Under the pieces are notes generated by a model. The model saw only the letters and a list, made by a program, of their open reading frames with translations. It ran no database searches and had not been told where the DNA came from. The translations under genes were made by a program, and so were the position numbers. Source: Acidobacteriota bacterium (lineage in GTDB: Bacteria; Acidobacteriota; Terriglobia; UBA7540). From it: a stretch of DNA of 49,054 nt. Location of the stretch: NCBI GenBank assembly GCA_021817045.1, contig JAKAWG010000034.1:1-49054 (forward strand), given 5' to 3'. How positions within the stretch are numbered: position 1 is the first letter of the stretch; every line of letters begins with the position of its first letter. This document shows positions 33,748-43,122 of the stretch, piece after piece.

Positions 33748-35244
33748 TCAGAATCCGTAACGCAGCGAAAGCTCGAAAATGCGCGGGTCCAGTGCGCTTG
33801 TCACCTGGCCATAGTTTCGGGTGCCGACGGCGGTCTGAATGCCGCTGAAGTTTGCGCGGTTAAATGCATTAAAGGCCTCGGCTCGAAACTCGAACATGTT
33901 CCGCTCAGTGATATGAAAGTCCTTGTAAACAGCCATATCGAAATCGACAACGCCTGGCCCGGGGATCGAGCCGGGCGTTGCGTTGCCGAAGTAACCGAAA
34001 GGAGGAGCCGCAAAGGCGGCGGTGTTAAACCATTGCTGGGCAGTTTTGGGCCCGACCACAGAACCACCGGCGTAGTCTGACCGGGTGGCTAGCCCCTGGT
34101 GGGAGACGCTTAACCCGGGAGTCAGGGAAAATCCGCTCTGAATGGTGGTCATTCCCGCGTATCGCCAGCCTCCGAGCGCCAGCCCCTTCCAGCCCCTCCC
34201 GTTCTTATACCACGGCAAATCGTAAACATAGCTGAAGGTGAGAATCTGCGGAACGTTGAGATATGAGTTTCCGTAGTCGTTTCCGGGACGGTACACGTCC
34301 TGAGGTCCAGCTTCATTGTTAAACATGGTAGGCCCCCCGGTCTCGGACAAATCATGCTGCCACGTATAGGCGACGGAAAGAAACAGGTTGTGCCCGACCG
34401 GATGTCGAACGCCGACCTCGAGCGCATCCCAATAGGCGTTCAGGCCCGGTTCCGTTGTGTTAATCGATCCGTAGCCCTGATAGGGGCTGAAGAGGTACGG
34501 GGAAACGGTTCCGGTGTTAATTATAGGATTACAGTCGAACGCTCCGTCGGGGAGTGGCTGATTGACGTTCCATGCGGCGCCCACGTGGCGGGCAATGTTC
34601 CCCGCACCAGCAATCGAAGCGAGCCAGTCACCAGCAAATTGATGTTCCAAACTCAAACTGTAGGTTTGCACCTGGCCAGGCCGGATGTTTAGAGCCTCAC
34701 TGTTCAAATTAGGCGCTGAGGCCGGCTTTACTGCCGCTCCGATAGGGTTGGGAAAACTCGGGGCAATCAATGTCAGTGACTGGATGAGGGGCGGATTTAC
34801 CGCGCACGTGTTCGCGCAGTTCGTCTGATACGGAGAATCCTGGTAGGTTATGCCGTACCCTCCCCTGAGGGCGGTTTTTCCATTTCCAAATACGTCCCAG
34901 GCAAACCCTACCGTAGGAGCCCAGAACGATTGGTGCATGGTGGTGAGGTTCAATGGGACTCCGTTCAGCCCGTTGAAAATGAGACCGTTGGTAGGATTAA
35001 AGTTCGGAGTGGGAGTGATAGTGCCATTCGCGTTCACGATGGGAACCTGGGCTGCGCTGTACTTAGCGGGGTTGAAGATAGAGGCGTAACCCGGCTGAAG
35101 ATTCGTCGCAGGCAAGAACTCGTAGCGGATACCGGCGCTATCGGTGAGACGGCGCGTCGCCTGCCAGCGGTCCTGGAAATTCTGATGCTCGTCCATGTAT
35201 TCGGCCATTAATCGCAATTTGGAGCCGAAGTAGCGGTTAAGTTT
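33748..35244 (-). pseudogene. Oar-like TonB-dependent receptor, C-terminal fragment (left copy)
   Basis: Reading on after the TAA at 35242-35244 (after TWDYE) the frame continues KLNRYFGSK and LRLMAEYMDEHQ, then jumps to NFQDRWQATRRL. The intact copy at 45720-49040 has about 190 additional residues here, so an in-frame deletion of roughly 570 bases removed part of the barrel. The rest is a normal receptor barrel (GKTALRGGYGITYQDSP, HQFAGDWLASIAGAGNIARH, ALDPRIFELSLRYGF with terminal Phe). A 489-residue frame from about 35217 exists, but it lacks signal peptide and plug and cannot form a receptor. Confidence 0.88.
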
Positions 35245-36468
35245 TTACTCGTAATCCCAAGTTTTGTTGACCGTCGGAGTGAGATTGAGGTAATTCAAAA
35301 AGCCCGTGCCGTTATTCGGCAGTTGCGCCAAAGTGTTCATCAACAGAAGCGACTGCGGGTTAATCAAGTTCGCCGGGATTTGATACACCCCTGGCGCGGT
35401 TTGCGGGAATAGCTGACCGGTTTGCGGGTTGGTGATGGGTGTGTTGAACTGCCCGTTTCGCATCGCTTGTGTTGCTGTGGCTCCCAGCACGACAGAGGCG
35501 ATATTCTGGAGCGATTCCTGATAGCTGATAAAGAAGAACGTCTTAGGGTTTTTCGGACGATGGCTGGGGAGAAACAATGGACCGCCCAAGGTAGCGCCGA
35601 AGATGTTCTGACGCAGCGCCGGCGTAGTGGGTGCTAAGAAGTTACGGGCGTCGAGAGCATTATTGCGGAGGTACTCGAAGGCCGTACCGTGAAAGGTATC
35701 CGTGCCGCTCTTGGTTTCGAGAAGAACGACGCTCGCGCCTTTCAGACTGTACTCCGCACTATAATTGTTTTGGAGAACGCGCATTTCCTGTATCGTGTCC
35801 GGATTGGGTGTGATGGTGTTATATGTGTTGCTGCCCGAATTCATATCCCACACTCCGTCCACGTAATAGATGCTCCCGCTTGTTCCCATTCCGTTGACGG
35901 ACATGGCGGTAGTGGTCAGAAAGCCACCCTGATTGAGGGCGGTGTCCGGGGTCACGTTTGTGACGCCCGGCATGAGCGCTGCCAGACTCTGGTAGTTTCT
36001 TCCGTCGAGTGGCAGCGTGTACGCCTGCTCGCCTGAAACCTCACTGGAAATTTCCGGTGTGCTTGTTTGTACTTGGACTGCGGTGGCCTTAACGGTCACT
36101 TGGGAGACTACGCTTCCCACTTGAAGGTGCGGCCTGACCGTGGTCACCATTCCTGGGTGCAACTGGATTCCCGTTTCCGAGTACGTCTTGAAGCCTTGTT
36201 TGGTGGCGCTGACCGTGTAAATACCAATAGACAGCCCTGGAACGACGAACCGGCCGTCCGCATTGCTCTTTGTGCTGGTAGTCGTTCTGGTATTCTCGTT
36301 CAGTATCTTGATTACGGCTCCCGGCACCACCGCTCCGGTCGTGTCCGTCACCGTACCACCAATCGTCGCTGTCGTCGTTGACTGCGCCTGACAGGCTGAA
36401 ACGGCTAGTATAAGAGCCAGAACGCAAACCAGACTGATCCCAAAGATGTTCCTGAAACACCGCCACAT
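35245..36468 (-). pseudogene. Oar-like TonB-dependent receptor, N-terminal fragment (left copy)
   Basis: 407 residues with a signal peptide (FGISLVCVLALILAVSACQA), a Cna_B/carboxypeptidase-regulatory domain (TIGGTVTDTTGAVVPGAVIK), a plug-like region (SSEVSGEQAYTLPLDGRNYQ, LMPGVTNVTPDTALNQGGFL) and the first barrel strands (GTDTFHGTAFEYLRNNALDA). It ends at a TAA where the intact paralogue reads TWDYEYKLN, so a Tyr codon became a stop. AAGGAGGG precedes the ATG by 9 bases and the upstream region retains a TTGACA. The product would be a truncated outer-membrane precursor. It heads the left module (sulfatase-fold and apiosidase-like genes follow). Confidence 0.88.
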
Positions 36469-36790
36469 CGCCGTCGCCCTCCTTTTTGATTTATTCGTCC
36501 TGTCTCGTTGAATAACGTAAGCTTGTCAATGTAATTAACTTCAGCGGGGCCGTTTTATATCATCCTGGCCGGAGCATGTCAAGAAGATTCGTGTCGCTTC
36601 TTGATAAAAAGTAATCCACGTCGACTAGCGTTGAACTGGCTAGCGCCTCCATTGAACCCGTCGACGGAATTCGATGCACCCCTGCCGCTGGTTGACCGGA
36701 TGGAGAGGACGTTTAAAAGGGGACTCTGAAGCGCGGCAGCAAGCTACCGCCTGGAAGCCGGGGTGCGGCGGAACCCCGGCCTGGACTCCG
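36469..36790. other. Intergenic region with hairpin and possible promoter
   Basis: 322 bases between the dioxygenase-like gene and the Oar pseudogene. Near the left end the minus strand carries TTGACA about 50 bases before the pseudogene start, without a convincing -10. At 36757-36780 lies a perfect 8-base-pair hairpin. Between them I see no coding potential. Confidence 0.5.
36757..36780 (-). terminator. Perfect stem-loop after the PhyH-like gene
   Basis: GCCGGGGT (36757-36764) pairs perfectly with ACCCCGGC (36773-36780) around an 8-base loop, ten bases after the dioxygenase-like gene's stop codon. There is no U-tract, so a Rho-independent role is uncertain. Confidence 0.4.
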
Positions 36791-37645
36791 CTAGCCGCCA
36801 GCGCTTCCCTTGCGCGAGAGTTCTTGGAGTTCGTAGAGGGACTTCGTCTCTCTCGGATAGCGAGGGATGGGAAACGAGGCGGCCGTGAAGCGCGCCAATG
36901 TCGCGCGGCATCCCCGAACTACTCGCATGTGGACTTCTTGTTTGGCCGTCATTCCCTCAATGTGGATCGGAAAGGCGTCTGCAGCGCGATAGCTGACGAT
37001 CAAGGTGCGCCGAGGATGCGGCGAATTGTTAGGGGCTGACGCATGCGGCGTCATGCCGTTCATAAAGATGGCCGATCCTGCTTTGCCCTCAAGGGGCACG
37101 GCCTTAGATTCGTCTACTGGCTCAGTGATTCGCCCCTGAAAGATGCCATCGCGCGTGTGGTCCATTAGCCGCCTGGTCTGAGGGCCGGGGATAACCTGCA
37201 AGCATCCGTTGGTTAGGCTGGTATCGTCGAGATAAAAGAGTACGGCGAGAGAGTCCTGGTTGGTTAGCGGATAGTATGACAGATCCTGGTGCCATTCCAC
37301 GATGGAGCCGATTGCCGGCGGTTTCATGTTGATCTTGCTGTAATGGATCTCGACGTTGGGTCCGAGAAGCTGCTCGAGCGCGTCAAGGAGTGACGCTGAC
37401 TCAGAAAACGCTCGAAAATAGGGGTAGTACGTGCACGGCTCATAGATGCGCCGGATGAGTGTTCCATTAGCAGGCTGACGCGGCTCCATTTCTAGCCTGG
37501 TTGCATCATGGTTGGCGACGGTCGCGCCAGCGGAAATATCGTCAATTTCTTTCAGAATCCGTCCGACTTCGGCACGATCCAAGAACTCGGGAAAGAGGCA
37601 ATATCCCTCTTCTTTATATTGATTCACCTGATCACGCGTTAACAC
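36791..37645 (-). CDS. Phytanoyl-CoA dioxygenase (PhyH) family protein
   Basis: 284-residue non-heme iron/2-oxoglutarate oxygenase-like protein. The metal triad is visible as His119 and Asp121 in EWHQDLSYY and His201 in MTPHASAP; Arg212/213 in HPRRTLIVSYR would bind 2-oxoglutarate. Family members hydroxylate small molecules including acyl-CoAs and antibiotics; the substrate here is unknown. The GTG start at 37645 is chosen because AGGAG lies 6 bases upstream. It follows the GH67-N-like gene by about 50 bases, so it is probably in the same transcript. A metabolite oxidation step after glycan cleavage is possible. Confidence 0.87.
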   Translation of the reverse strand: MLTRDQVNQYKEEGYCLFPEFLDRAEVGRILKEIDDISAGATVANHDATRLEMEPRQPANGTLIRRIYEPCTYYPYFRAFSESASLLDALEQLLGPNVEIHYSKINMKPPAIGSIVEWHQDLSYYPLTNQDSLAVLFYLDDTSLTNGCLQVIPGPQTRRLMDHTRDGIFQGRITEPVDESKAVPLEGKAGSAIFMNGMTPHASAPNNSPHPRRTLIVSYRAADAFPIHIEGMTAKQEVHMRVVRGCRATLARFTAASFPIPRYPRETKSLYELQELSRKGSAGG

Positions 37646-37696
37646 TGCGTCTCCTTTCTCTGGTTTATTCTCCGTTAAGATTGCTAAGGGTCTCCT

Positions 37697-40183
37697 TCAC
37701 TGTGCCGTCGCGAAACGAGGGTACGGCGTAAAGAGCCTTTCCCAGGCGACGTGCTCCAGGTAAGGTCTTCCCTCCTGGAAGTTTACAACGGTCTCCATCC
37801 ATTGGCGCGCCAGCGTGAAGCCCAAAACCGCCCGTGCGTTTAAATGATACAAAACGCCGAGATCAGAAGGATTGTCGATAATCTCTGCGTATTCCCGCGT
37901 GGCGGCCTTTACTTGTTCCTCTGCAGCTTTGAACTCGTCCAAGCTTTTCTGCAGTTCGCTGACAAATTCCTGCTGTGAGACCTTCGGTTTCTCCTGAAAG
38001 GCTCGATCGAACAGCAGGTACGCCTTGCGAATGGTAACGAGCGATCCCATGTAGTCACGGTATGACTCCGTCCGATTGATCATGTAACGAAGCTCATACT
38101 GACCCCGAGGAGCGACGTTAGGCAAGGCAGCCTGCATCTGCTGCAAGGCTTGGTTTAACAAGCGCATCGACCCTTTGAAGCGATCGATCGCATCCGGAGA
38201 GTCGACGATAAACTGCTTCCAGCCCGCTAGCGTAGGTCCGTCGTAGGGGTCCGGTTGCTGAGAGTAGGCGTACGCTTCGCCCACTTCGGGTAACGAGCTA
38301 CAACAGTTCATGGTCGAGAAGCCGTAATTGTTGTAGCCCTGGTAAAGTTGATTTCTCTCCAGGACCATCAAGGCGTTGTACATGTCTTGGGCGGCGGCTG
38401 TGCCGAAAAGGCGGCGCGAGTAATTCCGGTAAAACTCCTCGGGGGTCAGGTTTGGCTTCCATCCCGCCTCTGCTAAGAACAGGCTGTTTGTTTCCGTTCC
38501 CCGAACCCGATTGACCTGCCCGGCAAAACCCGACAGACCCACTTTGATACCTTCGCTGAAAATGCGGTCTTTCTCGGCATACTGCGTGACGTTGAATTGC
38601 ATGCCCATCATGTCGTAATCGTCATCCACGCGCGGCTCAATCGTTCTCTCCCGCGTGCCCATGTTCCCGAAGTCCTGCATGGGCACTCCGGTCGGAGTCC
38701 ACACCCCGCTCGATTCCATATCGGTAAAGGGAATATCCTTGGGCAGCATCTTGTCGAAGACGGGCAGGGCGTAGCCGCGACCGATTGCCATAAGGCCGAT
38801 CTTGGCTTTTGAGTCGATTTCGTCCCGCTGTTTGAGCAGGTATTTGAACAGGTTCATATATCCGATATTGGAATCTACTACGAGGTCCGAACTCTGAGCA
38901 ATGTCCCACACCCACGGCCAGCGGAGCGCGCGCAATTGAAGAAATTTCGGGCGCATGCGCTCGTAATAGCTTCGATATTTCGGCGTGTTGATCTCCGGGT
39001 ACATTTCCGGAAAAACCAGGAAGTACCCATTCGCGTGCGGGTAGCTCGTAAATAAAGCTCGCAGGCGGTTCGTCTGGATTTGCCGATTCACCGGGTCCAG
39101 CGGTTGCACGAATGTTCCGAAGAGACCATGAAACGGTAACGGTCCCATCCTTTCGCAGTAGCGGGCTAGATTCGGCGGAAGCCCGGCCATTTCAATGGCC
39201 AGCCACACCTTGATCCCTCGCTCGTGAGCATGGTGAATGATACGGCGCAGCAGGCGTTCGGCAACCGAAAACGCCTGGTCCGGCGTTTGAACATTTTGCA
39301 TCTCCGGAGGCGCTACCCTGGTTCCTTTCAGAAACTGAGTGAACCAGTGCTTGCCGATGGACACATCGGCGGTCGTCCGGGTGCCAAATTCTCCGTGCGC
39401 CCAAGTCAGGTAACCGCTGGCCTTGGTGGAAACGTCCCCCATCCACTTGGTCTCGCCGTTATACGAATATTTCAGCCAAGGCGCGAAAGGAAACCACCAG
39501 AACTGAAGATAATTGCACTTCATCTTGGCCATCTGATCGAGCAACTTGACATAGTTTCCGTAAGAGAACGTGGTCAAGTTGTCGTAGCCAACGTCCGGGA
39601 GCAGGAAACCCCGCCGCGGAAAGGCTGGTTCCATGCGGACGTCGAGACTCGGGATCGACAGCGAAGCGCGCGGCTTGGGGAGAATGTCCCCTGTCAGGAG
39701 GAAAGTCGCTCCCAGACGCTCCACCAAGTCGTAGACCCCATACATGGTCGCGAATCCGTGCGACCCTGCGATCACGACCGCTGGGTGACTCTTGATACGC
39801 GCAGTTTCAATTACAAAGCCGCCGGACTTCAGCGTGCCGAGATTCAAGCGCAGCTTTCCCACTATCGGGACGATGGCACGGTTAACCGACGGTCCACCGA
39901 CAAAGATGAAGGTATTCTGCTTGGCCTGGCTGGAGAGGTGGGAGTCCGGAATAATGCTGAAATGGGCTCCCGACAAATCGTGGAGGTAAGTTTGAAGCTG
40001 GCTCGCCGCATACCGATAAGCTGGGCTTGCCTCTTCGCCCAGCACAATTACCGCACGGGCCTTCCCACCCTCGGCTAAGGGCACTGGATGTGGCGAACCT
40101 GCGGCGGCCCGCGCCGTCACTCCTGCAATCAAGACGGAGCTAGCCAGCAAGGTACGCCGAAGATTTCTTCCGTAGAAATTCAT
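37697..40183 (-). CDS. GH67/GH20-N-terminal-like glycoside hydrolase, paralogue B
   Basis: 828 residues from ATG 40183 (a GTG directly before it is possible; AGGG is 6 bases upstream). A signal peptide is followed by an alpha-glucuronidase/GH20-type N domain (KARAVIVLGEEASPAYRYAA, SQLQTYLHDLSGAHFSI). A TIM-barrel-like part begins at FPRRGFLLPDVGYDNLTTFS and includes NYLQFWWFPFAPWLKYSYN, KVWLAIEMAGLPPNL and GYFLVFPEMYPEI. The C-terminal third is helical. It is nearly identical to the protein at 43123-45609, including long stretches of identical DNA. No catalytic pair could be fixed. Located in the middle module after a GH99-like gene, it probably acts on an acidic or substituted glycan in the periplasm. 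Confidence 0.75.
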   Translation of the reverse strand: MNFYGRNLRRTLLASSVLIAGVTARAAAGSPHPVPLAEGGKARAVIVLGEEASPAYRYAASQLQTYLHDLSGAHFSIIPDSHLSSQAKQNTFIFVGGPSVNRAIVPIVGKLRLNLGTLKSGGFVIETARIKSHPAVVIAGSHGFATMYGVYDLVERLGATFLLTGDILPKPRASLSIPSLDVRMEPAFPRRGFLLPDVGYDNLTTFSYGNYVKLLDQMAKMKCNYLQFWWFPFAPWLKYSYNGETKWMGDVSTKASGYLTWAHGEFGTRTTADVSIGKHWFTQFLKGTRVAPPEMQNVQTPDQAFSVAERLLRRIIHHAHERGIKVWLAIEMAGLPPNLARYCERMGPLPFHGLFGTFVQPLDPVNRQIQTNRLRALFTSYPHANGYFLVFPEMYPEINTPKYRSYYERMRPKFLQLRALRWPWVWDIAQSSDLVVDSNIGYMNLFKYLLKQRDEIDSKAKIGLMAIGRGYALPVFDKMLPKDIPFTDMESSGVWTPTGVPMQDFGNMGTRERTIEPRVDDDYDMMGMQFNVTQYAEKDRIFSEGIKVGLSGFAGQVNRVRGTETNSLFLAEAGWKPNLTPEEFYRNYSRRLFGTAAAQDMYNALMVLERNQLYQGYNNYGFSTMNCCSSLPEVGEAYAYSQQPDPYDGPTLAGWKQFIVDSPDAIDRFKGSMRLLNQALQQMQAALPNVAPRGQYELRYMINRTESYRDYMGSLVTIRKAYLLFDRAFQEKPKVSQQEFVSELQKSLDEFKAAEEQVKAATREYAEIIDNPSDLGVLYHLNARAVLGFTLARQWMETVVNFQEGRPYLEHVAWERLFTPYPRFATAQ

Positions 40184-40256
40184 CACTTACCCTAAGAGTT
40201 CACGGCAGGTCGCCTTCTTACAAATCTCCATCCTGGATTGCCCGCATGGTACTGGG

Positions 40257-41774
40257 TTACGAACGTGGCGAATACGTGAACTCCAACGTAGACACCACTG
40301 GAAGGGGCGTGGCGGATCGTGTTGCCCGTTTCTCAGGGTTCAAGTCAAAGTAAGTGTGAACCCCGTTTGCCACCAGCGTCACGCTGTGTTTTCCTGGCCG
40401 CAAGCCCTCCAGGTTCAATTGATACCTCTGGCTATCAATGTTTCGGGCGACAACTTTACCATCCAACCGAAGCTCATAGCTCTTGGGTGCTTCGCCGATC
40501 GTAACCCACCGCACGCTCAGGTGATCCTTCCTTACGACCGCAGGGTGAAATGGACCCGACAGAGCCATTACCGTGATGTCCGGCGTTTGCTTTCTATAGA
40601 GCGAGATCAGCGCCTCTGTGAGGTTCATATAATAGTAGCCCCATCCTCCGCAGCCACGGTAGCCGCACTTGTTGAGTTGCGTCGGCTCGAGATCGTCGCT
40701 CAGTTCGGGGCTGTACTCATCTCCGTAAATGTTGTGGTGAGGACCCGAGCCTTGACCCCGCGCCTGCCCGGCGAACTCATTCCACTGGTGAATCTGGATG
40801 AATCGTGGATGGGTCTTGAACGCCGCACGCCAGCTTTCGATGTAGGGAGCGCCATGGTCTCTGCCGACGGCGCGAGGATCAAGCCAGCCGGCAGGCATGG
40901 GAAAGCATGAGGGGGTCACAACGACCTCTTCGGGAACACCTCCGTGATAAGTCACCATTTGAGGTATGACGCCGTCCATCCATGACCAGAAACCGCACGC
41001 TTCCACATGAGTATCCTGAAGCTGCGATCCCATCCAGCGCACTGTCCATCCTGGCGCGACAATCTCTTTCGTGCGCTCCGCGATCACGCTACACGGGTAA
41101 TTCACGTTGTAGAGTATCGTCAAAAGCGGCTTGCCTTCGTAGTCGAGCCAGAGATGCTTGTATTGGGGGTTATGCAGGAAATGGGCCGTCAGCCAGGCGA
41201 TAATGTGGTTCAGCCTCACTGTGGCGTTGGGAACCGGCGGGCCGTTTTGAAGTCCGAGCATGATGACCAACTTCGGCGGATGGCGTCCTTCCTTCTGCAA
41301 ACGGCTATAGGTCTCGAACAGTAATTTGGTGCTCTTTTCAAGCTCGGCGGTGGCGCCCGTGTGCTTCTCCCAAGCCGGCTTCATCCAGAGCATATTGCTC
41401 CAGTCGATGAGCAGCCAGTTGACGCCCATGTCCTCAAACCACCGCTCGTGCTTTTCAAGGGCACTCACGTCATAGGAGCTGTATTTGCCCAGGATGGGGA
41501 TCGCCTCTTCGGTTCCTCTCTGGAGGCCTGAGACTCCCGTATTCTTGTTACCCGACCACACTGTGTTTAAGGGCGTAAAGTAGGTCTCGTACTGTAGCCC
41601 GATAAAAGTCGTCGGTGCGGTGGCTCTTGCGCCGGTTCCCGCGCCGGTGCGCTGCCGTTCCTTCCCTGCTTGGATGTGCGGCTGATTCTGACGACAGCCG
41701 GTGATACAGATTGCACCGGCCAATAACAAGCCAGAGAGCGGAAATCCAGCACGACGAAAAATGCGATTCATCAT
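40257..41774 (-). CDS. GH99/GH71-like lipoprotein hydrolase
   Basis: 505 residues from ATG 41774, with an AGGAAGG upstream; a TTG at 41798 would add 8 residues. The leader ends LLLAGAICITGCRQ, a lipobox, so the protein is probably an outer- or inner-membrane lipoprotein. The core resembles GH99/WbsX-like TIM barrels: GLQYETYFTPLNTVW, ERWFEDMGVNWLLIDWSNML, LLTILYNVNYP and FIQIHQWNEFAGQ (putative acid residue in NEF). The last 90 residues form a beta domain (YELRLDGKVVARNIDSQRYQ). GH99 enzymes are endo-acting mannanases, but specificity is not assignable here. It is followed by the GH67-N-like gene. Confidence 0.7.
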   Translation of the reverse strand: MMNRIFRRAGFPLSGLLLAGAICITGCRQNQPHIQAGKERQRTGAGTGARATAPTTFIGLQYETYFTPLNTVWSGNKNTGVSGLQRGTEEAIPILGKYSSYDVSALEKHERWFEDMGVNWLLIDWSNMLWMKPAWEKHTGATAELEKSTKLLFETYSRLQKEGRHPPKLVIMLGLQNGPPVPNATVRLNHIIAWLTAHFLHNPQYKHLWLDYEGKPLLTILYNVNYPCSVIAERTKEIVAPGWTVRWMGSQLQDTHVEACGFWSWMDGVIPQMVTYHGGVPEEVVVTPSCFPMPAGWLDPRAVGRDHGAPYIESWRAAFKTHPRFIQIHQWNEFAGQARGQGSGPHHNIYGDEYSPELSDDLEPTQLNKCGYRGCGGWGYYYMNLTEALISLYRKQTPDITVMALSGPFHPAVVRKDHLSVRWVTIGEAPKSYELRLDGKVVARNIDSQRYQLNLEGLRPGKHSVTLVANGVHTYFDLNPEKRATRSATPLPVVSTLEFTYSPRS

Positions 41775-41809
41775 AAACAGGTCCCTTCCTGCAAACAATC
41801 GGTGATGTT

Positions 41810-41965
41810 TCAGTTTGATGTAGAGGCGGCTTTAGGCTGCCATTTGGTGATCCCGCAAAGGGGAATCGCTGCCACTGAGAGGGAAACATGCAGAAACATG
41901 GGCACCAAAACGACGAGTCCCACCCAGCAGATGATAAGGGAGAAGCGATTTCCGTCCTTGCGCAT
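41810..41965 (-). CDS. Possible small membrane protein
   Basis: A 51-codon frame starts at ATG 41965 and has one hydrophobic helix (SLIICWVGLVVLVPMFLHV). It ends 35 bases before the GH99-like gene. No ribosome binding site is seen and I know no family, so it may be chance coding in the gap left by decay of the receptor gene next door. Confidence 0.25.
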   Translation of the reverse strand: MRKDGNRFSLIICWVGLVVLVPMFLHVSLSVAAIPLCGITKWQPKAASTSN

Positions 41966-42002
41966 ATGAGTGAAATATACTTAGGAGTGTTTAGGGGTCG
42001 GC

Positions 42003-42179
42003 TTAATTCTTTGGTTTTGGCGTTCCATCCTGGCACCCGGCGCCACTTTGCTCGGCGGATCGGTCACCCGTCCTGAAATGATGCAGCGTAAATTGCGCCT
42101 GACAGGCTGAAATCGTGAAGGTAAGAGCCAGAAGGAAAACCAGATTGATCCCGAAGATGTTATCAGAACAGCCTGACAT
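42003..42179 (-). pseudogene. 5' stub of a third Oar-like receptor gene
   Basis: ATG 42179 begins a signal peptide clearly related to the Oar copies: NIFGINLVFLLALTFTISAC then QAQ, compared with NILGISLVCLLALIFTVSAC in the intact gene. After about residue 30 the frame shifts; a neighbouring frame continues GRVTDPPSKVAPGAR, matching GTVTDTTGAVVPGAV of the Cna_B domain. Similarity ends about 180 bases in, so the rest of the receptor is gone. It lies 22 bases after the cupin gene and upstream of the GH99-like gene, marking the head of the middle module. Confidence 0.8.
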
Positions 42180-42200
42180 CCTCGTGGCCTTCCTTTTCGG

Positions 42201-43019
42201 TTAGTTGTTATTGCCCCTCTCTCCTTCGGCACGGCCGGTGCAGCGGCCTACATCGACAATTGTTCGTGCGGGCTCGCTTCCGGCGTAGACCCAGACCATG
42301 GCCATGGGGCCGGATGATTCATTAAGGAAGCGGTGAGGACGGCCCGTGGGAACAAAAGCGGTGTCGTAGGCCTTCAGGTGATGCCGCTTGCCCGCCACTT
42401 CACACACCGCCTCGCCTTCGATGATGGTGATGGATTCGTCGTATTCGTGTATGTGGCAGGGAAGCGATGAGCCCGGCCCGAACCTGCCGTATCCGCCGCA
42501 GATGCCTATGGCTCCAAAGCGGCCGGCAAAAAGGTCAAGAAATTCGGTTCCGTCGGCCAACTCGTACTTCGAAGCTTTGCCAAATCGAAGAATGTTTTCC
42601 GGGTCGCCGGGGCGAGGGTCGCTGCGAACTTCGACTGCGAACTTTGCATCGACCAGCTCTCGCGTGGGTACGGGCGACGCGAATGCCCACAGCGCGACAA
42701 GATTCCGATCCGGCGAAGCATTCGAGGCTTCGTGAGGAAAGCCCGTCGGAACGTGGACACAGTCAAACGGCCTGAGAAGGTAGCGCCTCCCCTCGACTTC
42801 AAACTGAGCCTTGCCTTGCAGAATCGTCACGGCTTCGCTGAATGTGTGCCGGTGATATGGGAGCACCCCACCGCATCCGAGGGTCACGATTCCAGTACTC
42901 ATCGCGCTTGCCCCGCACTCGGCGGAAGCGAAGGTCTGGAATGCCGCTTGGCCTGAAGATTCACTGGTGACAGCCGGCTGATACCGGATGATGGCCTCTC
43001 GGAGATTTGTCTCTTTCAT
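42201..43019 (-). CDS. Double-cupin domain protein
   Basis: 272 residues with two cupin domains. The first carries LPYHRHTFSEAVTILQGKAQ and FDCVHVPTGFPHEASN; the second carries LPCHIHEYDESITIIEGEAV and YDTAFVPTGRPHRFLNESSG. Each has the HxH...E and later His pattern for one metal ion. Such bicupins act as dioxygenases, isomerases or sugar/uronate-related metal enzymes (KdgF-like single cupins linearise uronates), so a step on an unusual sugar product is possible. No signal peptide. It follows the GH67-N-like gene of the right module by about 100 bases and has no strong ribosome binding site. Confidence 0.85.
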   Translation of the reverse strand: MKETNLREAIIRYQPAVTSESSGQAAFQTFASAECGASAMSTGIVTLGCGGVLPYHRHTFSEAVTILQGKAQFEVEGRRYLLRPFDCVHVPTGFPHEASNASPDRNLVALWAFASPVPTRELVDAKFAVEVRSDPRPGDPENILRFGKASKYELADGTEFLDLFAGRFGAIGICGGYGRFGPGSSLPCHIHEYDESITIIEGEAVCEVAGKRHHLKAYDTAFVPTGRPHRFLNESSGPMAMVWVYAGSEPARTIVDVGRCTGRAEGERGNNN

Positions 43020-43122
43020 GATCGCACAATCCGAATAATAAACTATATGACGTTAGATTGTAATCCCAACTCATGGTCGAAGCTGCATCCTCTATCCGAA
43101 GGGTATCTGTGAACAGGTTTTT

